Source of the DNA: Anaerolineae bacterium | Lineage (GTDB): Bacteria > Chloroflexota > Anaerolineae > Anaerolineales > E44-bin32 | Length of the DNA stretch: 42,861 bases | Reading direction: 5' to 3' | Assembly (NCBI GenBank): GCA_011192015.1 | Contig: DUET01000074.1 | Span: 1-42,861, forward strand | Shown here: one piece after another, positions 23,372 through 31,907 of the stretch | How the letters are laid out: each line of letters begins with the position of its first letter | Numbering within the stretch: position 1 is the stretch's first letter | Program-made: the position numbers and the translations under genes | The notes under the pieces: generated by a model | Seen by the model: the letters and a program-made list of their open reading frames with translations, nothing else | Told to the model about the DNA's origin: nothing | Database searches by the model: none

Positions 23372-25110
23372 CGCAATCCAATCAGCTCGAAAACCTCCAC
23401 CGGCTTCTCCTTTCCTTCCACAGGGATCGGTGAAACCGGTTTGGTTTGGATGTTATCTTTGATACGGTCCCTAACAGCCTTGCTGATCAGGATCTGCCCC
23501 TCAGAGGCGTGTTCCTGAAGGCGCTTGGCGATGTTGACGCTGTCGCCGATGGCTGTGTAGTCCAGGCGCTGCTCCGTTCCCACCAAGCCCAGGAGCGCTT
23601 CACCGATATGGATGCCCACGCGGAACGACAGATGAAAAGCCTCGGGCATATCCTTATGGACATCGGATACGGCCTGGATGAGCGATAAGGCGGCTCGTGC
23701 GGCACGCAGGGTGTGATCGGGTTGCGGAATGGGAGCATTGAACCAAGCCATGATGGCATCGCCATCGAACTTATCGATCGTTCCCTCTTCATTGAGCACA
23801 GACTGCGCCGCAACTGCCATGTAGCGGTTGAGCACTTTCATGAGCATCTCGGGTTTGGTGGAACCGCTGAATTTCGTAAAGTCACGGATATCGGCAAACA
23901 AAGTCGTGATGTCGGCGATATGGCCGCCCAACTGGAGGCTGTCGGGATCGAGTTGATCGATCACCGCGGGGGAGACCATGCGCTCGAAAAGTCTGCGCTG
24001 CCCTTCCAGATGCCGCTGCTCTGTGAGATCGTCCAGCACCAGGGCTACGCCTCGCGTTTCTCCCTCGGTCGTCTTCAATGGAGTCAGGTTCAAGCGAAGA
24101 TCGATCGAACCCCGCTTCTCCAACTCGGATTGCAGCTCGAGCCCCACGCAAGGTTTGTCGGTATCCTTGACCTCTTTCAATTTCCGATCGAGATCGGATC
24201 CCAGAGATAGCAGGATCTGCTCCAAAGAATGCCCCAGCAATTGATCCTCGGGGATGGCCAAGATCCTCTCGGCGGCTTGATTGCAGAGTGTGATCTGATC
24301 CTGCTGATTTGCTGTGATCACGCCGCTGGCGATGGAGGAAAACACATCCTCCATCAAGTTCTTCAATTCCGTGACCTCGTCCAGCGTCTGCCGAACAGAG
24401 GCAAACAAGCGGGCGTTCTCCAAAGCCACGGCGGCCTGGTTCGCAAAGGCCAGAACTAAGGCGAGGTGCTGTTCTGTGAACAATCCCTCTCGAACTTTAT
24501 TGTCGGCATAGATCACGCCCGTCAAAGATCCTTTGACCTTCAGTGGAACGCACATGATCGATCGCAGGTGGTGGGCGACAACGCTCTCCTTCCCTGAAAA
24601 ACGAGGGTCGATCTGTGCATTGGTCGTGACCACGGCATCTCCCGAAGCCAGCACCTGCTCGATCACCGTACTGCTGAAAGCATATTCAGCCGGTTCCATG
24701 GTGGTTCGATCCCAATCGCGCGCCACCTCGATCTGCATCTCCCCATTCCCACCGCGCTGCATGAGAAAGGCGCGTTGTGCGCCCGTCAACTGGATGAGCA
24801 TGTCCATAACTTCATTGAGGACCGTAGTTAAATTCAGGGAAGAATTGACGACCTGTCCGATCTCAGCCAAAGCCTGAGAATTCCGGCGCTCCTCTTCCAC
24901 TTCCTGGGCAGATTCCTGCAAAACGATAACCGTAGCCCACAGCTGCTGCAACTCGTCCAAAACGTCTTCGGGCAACGATAATTCCCCATCCGCAATCCTG
25001 GTCTCGTATTCTTGTACCCGGGAGCGAATGGTTTTTGCGGTTTGGCCTAATCGAGAGATGGAGTCCTCAAAGGTGGTCAAGGGAAAACCTCGGCTAACGG
25101 CAATTCTCAT
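23368..25110 (-). CDS. Class III adenylate cyclase with GAF and PAS sensor domains
   Basis: 580 aa from ATG 25110. An N-terminal coiled coil (about 10-80) leads to a GAF domain (80-235), a PAS domain (250-365), a short signalling helix and the cyclase homology domain (395-560). Catalytic set complete: metal Asp in FADIRDFT (D407) and FDGDA (D451), adenine-selecting Lys in IDKF (K447) and Asp in LDYTAIGD (D517), transition-state Asn and Arg in SVNIAKRL (N526, R530). It should therefore make cAMP rather than cGMP. No membrane segments, so a cytoplasmic sensor; ligand unknown. A TAGAAT box at 25163-25168 lies about 50 nt upstream. Longer upstream in-frame starts give low-complexity residues and are disfavoured. 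Confidence 0.92.
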   Translation of the reverse strand: MRIAVSRGFPLTTFEDSISRLGQTAKTIRSRVQEYETRIADGELSLPEDVLDELQQLWATVIVLQESAQEVEEERRNSQALAEIGQVVNSSLNLTTVLNEVMDMLIQLTGAQRAFLMQRGGNGEMQIEVARDWDRTTMEPAEYAFSSTVIEQVLASGDAVVTTNAQIDPRFSGKESVVAHHLRSIMCVPLKVKGSLTGVIYADNKVREGLFTEQHLALVLAFANQAAVALENARLFASVRQTLDEVTELKNLMEDVFSSIASGVITANQQDQITLCNQAAERILAIPEDQLLGHSLEQILLSLGSDLDRKLKEVKDTDKPCVGLELQSELEKRGSIDLRLNLTPLKTTEGETRGVALVLDDLTEQRHLEGQRRLFERMVSPAVIDQLDPDSLQLGGHIADITTLFADIRDFTKFSGSTKPEMLMKVLNRYMAVAAQSVLNEEGTIDKFDGDAIMAWFNAPIPQPDHTLRAARAALSLIQAVSDVHKDMPEAFHLSFRVGIHIGEALLGLVGTEQRLDYTAIGDSVNIAKRLQEHASEGQILISKAVRDRIKDNIQTKPVSPIPVEGKEKPVEVFELIGLR

Positions 25111-25242
25111 TAGCCCCGATTGAAATTCCTTCTTCCTGGAAGCCGAGTGTGCTTCCACGCATATTCTAAGGGCAGTCGCATTGGAAGGAAAGCCCGTCTT
25201 CAATGTACTTTGAGTCCTACGCGGGGGAAATCCTGCTGGCGC

Positions 25243-25271
25243 TTGCTGCCCTCCTGTATTGCTGATATGAT
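25243..25271 (+). promoter_or_regulatory. Promoter of the Pro/Thr-rich protein gene
   Basis: TTGCTG, exactly 17 nt, TATGAT. Predicted start near 25278 is about 6 nt before the ATG at 25284. Confidence 0.5.
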
Positions 25272-25283
25272 CGAAACTTGAGG

Positions 25284-25658
25284 ATGATGACCCACACCAA
25301 CCCACCGCGGCGAATACGCCGATTGCATATAATCCTGATCTCCATCACCTTGGCAACGCTCCCGTGCTATTGCTTGGGCATTCAAACCATTCGCCGGGCG
25401 CCGCCCTTGGTTCCGCCGACAACGATCCCCAGCCTGACACCCTCGCGCCTCCCCGTCACCTTCGTGCCCTCGCCCACCGGAACACCCATCCCGGCCTACG
25501 TGACTCGAACACCCACACCTCTGCCCCCCTTCTTTACTCCATACACGCCGACTCAGACTTTCACGCCCGAGCCCACCGCAACCAACACCCCCACACCCAC
25601 GAAAACACCCTCACCCATCACTCCCACAGCCATAGAGCCTAATCACAATGGCCCCTAA
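25284..25658 (+). CDS. Short Pro/Thr-rich exported protein
   Basis: 124 aa. Basic N-terminus (NPPRRIRRLH), a hydrophobic segment (about 15-32) and then about 85 residues dominated by Pro, Thr and Ser with irregular TPT/TPxPT units. The extracytoplasmic part looks like an extended, possibly O-glycosylated stalk without a folded domain. A Cys pair sits at the end of the hydrophobic segment (LPCYC), so a lipoprotein or a membrane anchor are both possible. ATG 25284 or 25287 would be translated from a nearly leaderless mRNA; TTG 25278 coincides with the predicted transcription start. Composition alone can create such reading frames, so confidence is moderate. The gap 25659-25819 holds only the terminator of the convergent operon. 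Confidence 0.5.
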   Translation: MMTHTNPPRRIRRLHIILISITLATLPCYCLGIQTIRRAPPLVPPTTIPSLTPSRLPVTFVPSPTGTPIPAYVTRTPTPLPPFFTPYTPTQTFTPEPTATNTPTPTKTPSPITPTAIEPNHNGP

Positions 25659-25773
25659 TAACCAAAAGGGAGGCGATTGACCCAATCGGCCGCCCTTGAT
25701 GCAAGTAGCTCTTCTCCTGCACCGATTTTATCCATTGGCAGGAAGAGAACATCCGTGTTGCGTGAAACGGAAA

Positions 25774-25794
25774 ACGCGCCCCTGAGGAGCGCGT
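25774..25794 (-). terminator. Terminator of the tsaE-tsaB-rimI-udg operon
   Basis: Minus strand stem of 9 bp (ACGCGCTCC / GGGGCGCGT, one wobble) with a TCA loop, followed by TTTCCGTTT; 26 nt after the udg stop. Confidence 0.75.
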
Positions 25795-25819
25795 CTGCGC
25801 TGGGATGGATTCGTCCTTC

Positions 25820-26437
25820 CTAGAATAGATTCAGTTGCTCAGGCTCCGGAGGAGTTTCCGCATCCGGCGGATGGATCTCCTTGGCTCGCTCGAGCAGGGG
25901 AACCAGGGCCGCGAAGTCCTGCTCCACAGCGGCGCGCAGTTTGGGTTGATGCAGTGCGGCTGCCGGATGGTAGAAGGGCACCACCAAACGGCCTTCCTTC
26001 ATCTGGGCCTGCCCGTGGATGGCACTGATGCGCGCCTTGGGAAAATAGCGCGCCATCGAGAACCTTCCCAGCGTGACGATCACTTTGGGATTGATGACAC
26101 GGATCTGCCGGTTAAGATACTTGGCGCAGGCTTCGATCTCTTCCACTTGGGGATCGCGATTGCCGGGAGGTCGGCATTTGACCACGTTGCAGATGAACAC
26201 CTGGTCGCGCTTCAAGTTTGCACTTTCCAGCAATGTATCCAGCAGGTGTCCCGCCGCGCCCACAAAAGGCCGGCCTTGTTCGTTCTCGTGAAAGCCGGGG
26301 CCTTCACCGATGAACATGATCTCTGCATCGGCTGGACCTTCTCCCGGAACCGCCAACTTTCGAGACATGTGCAGGATGCAATCCGTGCACTCGGCCACCT
26401 CAGCCTCGATCTCCTTTAAAACTTGCTCCCGATTCAC
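25820..26437 (-). CDS. Uracil-DNA glycosylase, family 4 (Fe-S), with C-terminal clamp-like motif
   Basis: 205 aa. Removes uracil from DNA in base excision repair. Family 4 hallmarks: the 4Fe-4S cysteines C17, C20 (CTDC), one in VVKCRPPGNRDP and one in IEACAKYL; motif 1 GEGPGFHENEQGRPFVG; motif 2 FYHPAAALH. The tail is Pro/Glu-rich and ends exactly in QLNLF (201-205), which matches the bacterial sliding-clamp binding consensus QLxLF. Start is GTG 26437 overlapping the rimI stop (GTGA), with GGAGGAGG just upstream. Last gene of the operon, before a strong terminator. Confidence 0.93.
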   Translation of the reverse strand: MNREQVLKEIEAEVAECTDCILHMSRKLAVPGEGPADAEIMFIGEGPGFHENEQGRPFVGAAGHLLDTLLESANLKRDQVFICNVVKCRPPGNRDPQVEEIEACAKYLNRQIRVINPKVIVTLGRFSMARYFPKARISAIHGQAQMKEGRLVVPFYHPAAALHQPKLRAAVEQDFAALVPLLERAKEIHPPDAETPPEPEQLNLF

Positions 26438-26940
26438 GCGCCTCCTCCATCCATCGCAGTCATCTTCTCCCGCAGGTTCGTCAAGGTCATCAGGATCGCG
26501 TCCTCTTGGTTGTCACGATAATACTGCCTGCGCAGCCCCACAACCTGAAAACCATGCTTAGCATACAGGCTGATGGCGCTGGAATTGGATTGACGCACTT
26601 CCAGAGTCATCATGTTTGCGCCCAGTGGAACCGCCATTTGCATGGCTCCACGGAGAAGCAATTCCCCGATTCCGCGGCGACGATGATCGGGATCCACGGC
26701 AATCGTGCTGATGTGGGCTTCGTCCAGCAGCATCCAGAAACCGATGAAGCCCAGGATTTGCGCGTCATCCCCGGAACGCTCGGCCACGATCAATTGCGAG
26801 GCCGGGTTATCGATGAGTTCATAGCGGAAGTTGCGTTCCGACCATGGCGTGGGAAGGGACAAGCCATCGATGCGCATCACCGCAGACAAATCGTCTAAGG
26901 TCATCCTGCGGATGACCACATCCGACTTCCATTCGCTCAC
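26434..26940 (-). CDS. rimI: Ribosomal protein S18-alanine N-acetyltransferase-like GNAT (RimI)
   Basis: 168 aa from GTG 26940. Acetylates a protein N-terminus using acetyl-CoA. The GNAT core is visible: ISTIAVDPDHRRRGIGELLL holds the pyrophosphate loop R-R-x-G-I-G, followed by MMTLEVRQSNSSAISLYAKHGF and YYRDNQEDAILM, the RimI-type C-terminus. Start shares GTGA with the stop of tsaB. Adjacent tsaB and rimI is a common bacterial arrangement, which supports the name over a generic GNAT. Confidence 0.9.
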   Translation of the reverse strand: MSEWKSDVVIRRMTLDDLSAVMRIDGLSLPTPWSERNFRYELIDNPASQLIVAERSGDDAQILGFIGFWMLLDEAHISTIAVDPDHRRRGIGELLLRGAMQMAVPLGANMMTLEVRQSNSSAISLYAKHGFQVVGLRRQYYRDNQEDAILMTLTNLREKMTAMDGGGA

Positions 26941-27602
26941 ACTGGCTTCCCGCTCAAAGCCCCCAGATAGGTAGGAACCACGGAAGCCGGTTCTTTGAGC
27001 TTTCCGGAACGCACCCGCTCCCAAGCCATGTCTGCCAACACCGCTGGCCGGCGAACACACAGCGCAGGCGGCGCCAAGTGAACCGCCTTGTATTCCTCCA
27101 GGACATCCCGTTGTTCAGCCGTCAATTCCCCACAGACGTAAGTCGGATCTTCCAAGCGCTCCAGCATCTCCTGCAAGGTGAAGGTCGCTTCCGAACCCTT
27201 CCGCCGCCAAGCGCCGCGCTGCCACTCGTACCATCCGCCGGCAAGCCGCTTGCGCCCCGCCTGGATGACAGCCAGCATCGGCATCTGTAGGGAAGGTTGA
27301 GCGTAGGCGAGGATGTCCAGCGTCGGGATGCCGACCAGCGGCAAGCTGTGCGCCAACGCTAAACCCTTCGCCAAAGCCATGCCGATGCGCAGTCCGGTAT
27401 AAGAACCCGGCCCCGTGGCGACTGCCAACACGGTCAAATCCACCGCCTTGAGCTGGTTACGACGCAGCATCAACGCCACCTCTGGTGCAAGCTCCACTGT
27501 GTGCCGGGCTTGATTGCGCCATACGATTTCACAGAGCACACGCTTGCCATCATGCAGCGCGATGCCGGTCGTGTTGGTGGACGTATCCACAGAGAGGAGC
27601 AC
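26937..27602 (-). CDS. tsaB: tRNA threonylcarbamoyladenosine biosynthesis protein TsaB
   Basis: 221 aa. TsaB is the non-catalytic ASKHA-fold partner of TsaD in making t6A at position 37 of ANN-decoding tRNAs. It shows the family N-terminus LLSVDTSTNTTGIAL, ARHTVELAPEV, and the signature VATGPGSYTGLRIGMALAKGLA. Start GTG 27602, 2 nt after the tsaE stop. TsaD itself is not in the window; TsaC is at 38.4 kb. Confidence 0.95.
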   Translation of the reverse strand: MLLSVDTSTNTTGIALHDGKRVLCEIVWRNQARHTVELAPEVALMLRRNQLKAVDLTVLAVATGPGSYTGLRIGMALAKGLALAHSLPLVGIPTLDILAYAQPSLQMPMLAVIQAGRKRLAGGWYEWQRGAWRRKGSEATFTLQEMLERLEDPTYVCGELTAEQRDVLEEYKAVHLAPPALCVRRPAVLADMAWERVRSGKLKEPASVVPTYLGALSGKPV

Positions 27603-27604
27603 GA

Positions 27605-28102
27605 TCAGCCTCCGAAGGCCACCTTGCGGAATGTTCGCAGCAACCGCTCATAGCGAGGGCCACAGGCTTCCATGCGCAGGCCGCGTCGAAATTCCTCCAC
27701 CCAGGTCAACGTGATCCAAATGCATTCCTCTGGAATCACGGTCTGGATGCGTTCGGGCCATTCCACAAGCACGGGGCCTCGATCTTCCAGCATTTCCCGC
27801 AGCGCAGCCGCCTCCGCCTCCGCCGCGTTCTGAAGACGGAAAGCATCCACATGGTAGAGGGCCGCCCCGTCGGCTCGGCGATACTCATTGACAAGAACAA
27901 ACGTCGGACTGGTTACAGGATCGAGGGCGCCCCAGCCGCGTGCGATCCCCTGAGCCAGCGTAGTCTTCCCTGATCCCAGGTCACCCGCCAAACAGATCAC
28001 GTCATTCGATTTCAGGAGCTCGCCCAAACGAACTCCCAAGCGGCGTGTTTGTTCCGGGCTGTGGCTGAGGAATTCGAGACTCCGATCATCCAAAATGGGC
28101 AT
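27605..28102 (-). CDS. tsaE: tRNA threonylcarbamoyladenosine biosynthesis ATPase TsaE
   Basis: 165 aa from ATG 28102. P-loop GDLGSGKTTLAQG, switch TSPTFVLVNEY and HVDAFRL (the usual YHxDxYR), and VEWPERI identify TsaE. It drives the TsaB-TsaD-TsaE cycle by ATP hydrolysis in t6A synthesis. The TATAAT box ends 13 nt before the ATG, so the mRNA leader is about 6 nt. First gene of a four-gene operon with overlapping or touching ends. The C-terminus is slightly longer than in E. coli and basic. Confidence 0.95.
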   Translation of the reverse strand: MPILDDRSLEFLSHSPEQTRRLGVRLGELLKSNDVICLAGDLGSGKTTLAQGIARGWGALDPVTSPTFVLVNEYRRADGAALYHVDAFRLQNAAEAEAAALREMLEDRGPVLVEWPERIQTVIPEECIWITLTWVEEFRRGLRMEACGPRYERLLRTFRKVAFGG

Positions 28103-28114
28103 GGGTTGCGCAGG

Positions 28115-28143
28115 ATTATACGTTAGCGCTCGTAGCCCCACAA
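28115..28143 (-). promoter_or_regulatory. Promoter of the tsaE operon
   Basis: Minus strand TTGTGG, exactly 17 nt, perfect TATAAT. Confidence 0.65.
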
Positions 28144-28183
28144 GCACTACCCATCCCACTCCATCCGTGCTACTATCCTATCG

Positions 28184-28912
28184 ATGCGAGTACTCGTCAT
28201 CTCGGACATTCATGCAAACGAACAGGCGCTCGAAGCCGTATTGGAGGACGCACCTGACTTCGACGCGGTATGGTGTTTGGGCGATTTAGTAGGCTACGGA
28301 CCCAATCCCAACAAGTGCGTTCAGCGTGTACGTCAACTACCGGAGCTGATCTGCCTCAGCGGTAACCACGATCACGCAGCCGTGGACCTGCTTCCTCTCT
28401 CATGTTTCAATAGTGAAGCCCGCTCCATCGTGGACTGGACGCGCCGGGCTCTCAATGAGGCGTCCATCGGCTTTCTCAGTTCCCTTCCAACAAGCGCTTC
28501 GATAGGGGACTTCACCCTGGTCCATGGAAGCCCTCTCCAGCCGGTTTGGGAATACATCTTGAATCCACTCACTGCCGATCGGAATTTTGCAGCCTTTTCC
28601 ACGGATTACTGTTTGGTCGGGCATTCACATTTCCCGCTAATCTTTCATCAGTACAACGAAGAGAATTCCTCCATTCCCATCACCCTGCGCGCCAATCAGT
28701 CGATCAATCTCAATCCCCGCATGATCTTAAACCCAGGTTCTGTTGGACAACCTCGAGATTCGGATTCACGCGCTGCCTATGCAATCCTGGACCTTGATGC
28801 CATGGTCTGGGAGAGCCGCCGCGTCCCCTACGATATTCAACATGTTCAGGAACTCATGCTCGAGGCAGGCCTTCCCCTCCGGCAGGCAACGCGCTTGAAC
28901 GAAGGTTGGTAG
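28184..28912 (+). CDS. Metallophosphoesterase of the YfcE/MJ0936 type
   Basis: 242 aa, calcineurin-like fold. The dinuclear metal ligands are all present: D8 and H10 in ISDIHAN, LGDLVGYGPNP, SGNHDH, VHGSP and GHSHFP. LNPGSVGQPRD is the conserved C-terminal loop. Such enzymes hydrolyse phosphodiesters or phosphoproteins; the substrate of this subfamily is generally unknown. A TACTAT box at 28171-28176 lies 7 nt before the ATG, which has no Shine-Dalgarno, so the mRNA is probably leaderless. Divergent from tsaE. Confidence 0.9.
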   Translation: MRVLVISDIHANEQALEAVLEDAPDFDAVWCLGDLVGYGPNPNKCVQRVRQLPELICLSGNHDHAAVDLLPLSCFNSEARSIVDWTRRALNEASIGFLSSLPTSASIGDFTLVHGSPLQPVWEYILNPLTADRNFAAFSTDYCLVGHSHFPLIFHQYNEENSSIPITLRANQSINLNPRMILNPGSVGQPRDSDSRAAYAILDLDAMVWESRRVPYDIQHVQELMLEAGLPLRQATRLNEGW

Positions 28913-28982
28913 GGGAACCTCGTCGATCTCCAAATCGTCAATCTAGCGAGCATATAACGAGATCAAAGCGGAGGAGATCCCC

Positions 28983-29891
28983 ATGAAGAAAAGCATTATC
29001 GCAACTCTTGCATTGCTGGTCGTCGTTTCGTCAGTAGCTTGCGGTGCCGCCCGATCCTCAACATCAAGCGATTCCTTTCTGCCCGAAATCGGGGGCGTAG
29101 AGATGCCCCAGGCCGAGGCTCCGATTGAGATGGCGGCTTTCGATAGGGGAGAAGGTTACGATACATCCCCTGGTTTCTACGCTGAGACTCCTGTGGAACG
29201 CATGGTCACGCGCAATGCCAATCTGACCCTGGTGGTCACGGATCCAGCTCAATCCGTCGACGAGATCACACAGATGGCCCAGGACATGGAGGGCTATGTC
29301 GTTTCTTCCAATGTCTACGTGACCACATACGGTGAAACTGAGACCCGAGCCCACTCAGCCAGCATCACCATCCGCATCCCCTCTGAGAAACTCGACGATG
29401 CGCTGGAGATTCTCGAAGGCGATGCAGTCGAAGTTCGCAATCGAAACATCTACGGCCAAGATATCACCCAGGAGTACATCGACAACGAATCCCGCCTGCG
29501 CAATTTGGAAGCCGCTGAAGAACAACTGCTGGACATCATGGAAGGCGCAACCGAGACGGAGGACGTACTCGACGTGTTCGCGGAGTTGACGCGCATTCGC
29601 AGTGAGATCGAGGTCATCAAGGGACGATTGCAGTACCTGGAACAATCTGCGGATACATCCTCCATCAGCATCGAGTTGATCCCGGACGTCGCCACGCAGC
29701 CGATCGAGGTCGAACGCTGGCAGCTCGAGGGTACATTCAACAAGGCCGTCGAAGCCCTGATCGCTACGGCACAATTCCTGGTCCGCTCCCTGATCTGGAT
29801 CGCCATCTACATCCTGCCTCTTGCCCTGATCATCGGTTTCGTGATCTGGCTGACAGTGTTTCTGATCCGCAGACGCCGACAAGCAAAGTAG
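28983..29891 (+). CDS. DUF4349 domain lipoprotein
   Basis: 302 aa. Lipoprotein signal with lipobox SVAC (Cys 20), a flexible acidic linker to about 70, then the DUF4349 region (70-245): VTRNANLTLVV, a paired-helix coiled coil (about 175-222: YIDNESRLRNLEAAEEQLL and similar) and a C-terminal strand. A membrane helix (about 258-290) with a basic RRRRQAK end would anchor the C-terminus in the membrane, so both ends are membrane-attached. Family function is unknown; the design suggests an envelope structural or sensing role. The ATG has GGAGGAG 6-7 nt upstream. Monocistronic with its own terminator. Confidence 0.88.
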   Translation: MKKSIIATLALLVVVSSVACGAARSSTSSDSFLPEIGGVEMPQAEAPIEMAAFDRGEGYDTSPGFYAETPVERMVTRNANLTLVVTDPAQSVDEITQMAQDMEGYVVSSNVYVTTYGETETRAHSASITIRIPSEKLDDALEILEGDAVEVRNRNIYGQDITQEYIDNESRLRNLEAAEEQLLDIMEGATETEDVLDVFAELTRIRSEIEVIKGRLQYLEQSADTSSISIELIPDVATQPIEVERWQLEGTFNKAVEALIATAQFLVRSLIWIAIYILPLALIIGFVIWLTVFLIRRRRQAK

Positions 29892-29946
29892 GATAAAGCC
29901 TGATCCACATCACATCGGATCCATGTTCGAACCAATCAACCATCGA

Positions 29947-29982
29947 GGGACCGTTCATGGAGAACGGTCCCTTGTCGTTGTT
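29947..29982 (+). terminator. Terminator of the DUF4349 gene
   Basis: A 10-bp perfect stem GGGACCGTTC / GAACGGTCCC with a 5-nt loop, followed by TTGTCGTTGTT. The rest of 29892-30154 holds no gene. Confidence 0.8.
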
Positions 29983-30091
29983 CGGCTCCATCTGGTTTCT
30001 CTCTTGAAACGCCGCCCGGCATCGAATTGCCGGCCTTCGAGTCCGAGCACAAACGTGGGAAGAAAACTCGCGAGGAAACTACTCGCAAAGC

Positions 30092-30117
30092 AGCCCCATG
30101 GAAGAATCCATGGGGCT
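30092..30117 (-). terminator. Terminator-like hairpin after the flavin importer operon
   Basis: An 11-bp perfect stem AGCCCCATGGA / TCCATGGGGCT with a 4-nt loop, 38 nt after the ATPase stop. The minus-strand tail GCTTTGCG is weakly T-rich. Confidence 0.6.
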
Positions 30118-30154
30118 ATGCTTGGCGAAACTCGGAAGAAATCCCTGTTCGATC

Positions 30155-30916
30155 CTATCCGATCGCTGCACGAACCTCCTGCGCCAGCTCACCGAAGCGC
30201 GGCGTATAGGTCATCTCCAACAGTCGGGGGCGGGACAGCGGAACGGGAAGGTCCAGACGCACCCTTCCCGGTCGCTCGCTGAGAACCAACAGGCGATCGG
30301 AGAGCAGTAGGGCTTCGCTGATCGAATGGGTGACCATCACGACAGTCACCGTTCGAGCCGACCAGATCCGCAGCAGTTCACTCGCCATGCGCTCGCGCGT
30401 GAGCGCATCCAGAGCGCCGAAGGGCTCGTCCAGCAGTAGGATGTTCGGTTCATGCACCAAGGCCCGGGCGATGGCCACCCGCTGAGCCATGCCTCCGGAC
30501 AGATTGTGCGGGTGGGTGTTCTCAAAACCGGCCAACCCGACCAACTCGATCAATTCCATTGCTCGATGCCGTCGCTCGTCTTCCGCAACACCCTGCAGTT
30601 CGAGCGGCAGGGAGATGTTCTCCACCACCGAGCGCCAAGGCATTAAACTCGTCTGTTGGAAGACGAAGCCGATGTGCCGGCGCGGACCGCGCAAGGGTTT
30701 GCCCTCGAAGAGCACCTCGCCGGAGCTGGGCGTGAGCAACCCCGCCAGCAGATGCAAAAGCGTTGTTTTACCACAGCCGGAGGGGCCAACCACACACACA
30801 AACTCCTGCGGCTGCACCTGCAGATCGACCTGGTGCAGCGCGTGCAAACTTCCATCCCCATTAGGATAGACCATGCTCAGATTGCGTGTGACCAACGCCG
30901 GTTCGGATGCGTTCAT
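30155..30916 (-). CDS. ABC importer ATPase, flavin-precursor type
   Basis: 253 aa from ATG 30916. Walker A GPSGCGKTT, Q-loop FVFQQTSLMPWRSV, signature LSGGMAQRVAIARAL, Walker B ILLLDEPFGALD and switch His in VMVTHSISEAL are all canonical. Overall it resembles the SsuB/TauB/ThiZ group of importers for small organic molecules. The start lies 2 nt after the binding-protein stop. Because the whole operon sits behind an FMN riboswitch, it most likely powers uptake of riboflavin or a precursor. Confidence 0.88.
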   Translation of the reverse strand: MNASEPALVTRNLSMVYPNGDGSLHALHQVDLQVQPQEFVCVVGPSGCGKTTLLHLLAGLLTPSSGEVLFEGKPLRGPRRHIGFVFQQTSLMPWRSVVENISLPLELQGVAEDERRHRAMELIELVGLAGFENTHPHNLSGGMAQRVAIARALVHEPNILLLDEPFGALDALTRERMASELLRIWSARTVTVVMVTHSISEALLLSDRLLVLSERPGRVRLDLPVPLSRPRLLEMTYTPRFGELAQEVRAAIG

Positions 30917-30918
30917 CT

Positions 30919-31893
30919 TCAGGGTATGAACTCGTTGCTGAAAGCTGCGCCGGTGTCCAAAGCCGTTTCGAGAAGCTCCATTTCCAGGAGCACGGAATGG
31001 ATGTTGTCCCAAGCTTCTGGTTCGGAATACCCCAAGCGATCCGCGACCCAAAACTTGATGCTTTCCGCCAGTACTTGGCGTTGCACTTCCTGATCGGCCT
31101 CCGCCAACGTCTCCACAAAGCTTCCACAGATGTCGAAAGCTGCCTCGGGATCGGCGATGGTGTCGCGAAGGCCATCAAGCGTGGCTTCCACCATAGCGCT
31201 TACCAACTCCGGATGGTCCCGCAGGGTGGTTTCATTGGTGATCAAACCGTTGCCGGGAAGTTGGATGTAGTCGGCCACGCGCAGTACATTCACGTCCAAC
31301 CCCAGCGCCGCCAACTGCACGGGCTCGTTGTTGGCATAGATGACCACCGCATCCTCCCTGCCGGCGATCAGGGATTCGACCTGTGTGTAGCCGATAGGAT
31401 CGAGGATGATATCATCCTCGGCGATGCCGGCTGCCTGCAGCAACGCTCGAAGACCGATGTAGGAAGCCGCATATTGGCCGGGGAAGCCGATCTTCTTCCC
31501 GACCAGATCCTCGGGGCTCCGGATATCTCCATCCGCGGGGGAAGCCACGCCGATGGGATTGTCCTGCCACCAGGCCATCACGTACACGATGGGAAGCCCC
31601 TGGCTCCGGGCCAATAGGACCTGTTCCCCGGATACGATGGCAAATTGGATCTCATTGGCGCCAACCAGCTGCACTGCTTCGGTCTCCGGAAGATGAACGA
31701 ATTCCACCGCCAAGCCTGCATCGGTGTAGTGTGAATTAGCCGTTGCCACGTAGAGCGGGGCAAATTGAACATCGGGCCGGTAACCCATGGTCAGGCGAAC
31801 ATCGACCAGGGTTTCAGGCGATGGAGGTGCAGGAGAGCAGGCACCGAGTGTGAGAAGTAGGACGAGCATTACAAAGCCAATTCGTTGAAGCAT
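30919..31893 (-). CDS. ribY: NMT1/THI5-like substrate-binding lipoprotein, RibY-type
   Basis: 324 aa. Lipobox LGAC (Cys 19), then an NMT1/THI5-like periplasmic-binding fold: VRLTMGYRPDVQFAPLYVA, GANEIQFAIVSGEQVL, DLVGKKIGFPG, and NEPVQLAALGLDVNVL. Relatives bind pyrimidine-like thiamine precursors (ThiY) or flavins (RibY). The FMN riboswitch upstream, rather than a TPP element, selects the flavin reading. AGGAG lies 10 nt before the ATG, directly after the permease stop. Gene name is by context; binding of riboflavin itself is not shown by sequence. Confidence 0.82.
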   Translation of the reverse strand: MLQRIGFVMLVLLLTLGACSPAPPSPETLVDVRLTMGYRPDVQFAPLYVATANSHYTDAGLAVEFVHLPETEAVQLVGANEIQFAIVSGEQVLLARSQGLPIVYVMAWWQDNPIGVASPADGDIRSPEDLVGKKIGFPGQYAASYIGLRALLQAAGIAEDDIILDPIGYTQVESLIAGREDAVVIYANNEPVQLAALGLDVNVLRVADYIQLPGNGLITNETTLRDHPELVSAMVEATLDGLRDTIADPEAAFDICGSFVETLAEADQEVQRQVLAESIKFWVADRLGYSEPEAWDNIHSVLLEMELLETALDTGAAFSNEFIP

Positions 31894-31907
31894 GTTGGAT
31901 GATCTCC

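Noticed and set aside
23368-25305. Longer cyclase start at 25305
   Set aside because: The additional 65 residues are low complexity, overlap the divergent promoter region and lack a ribosome site.
25400-25650. Tandem DNA repeats or a CRISPR-like array
   Set aside because: The periodicity comes from irregular Pro/Thr codons; there are no constant repeats with unique spacers.
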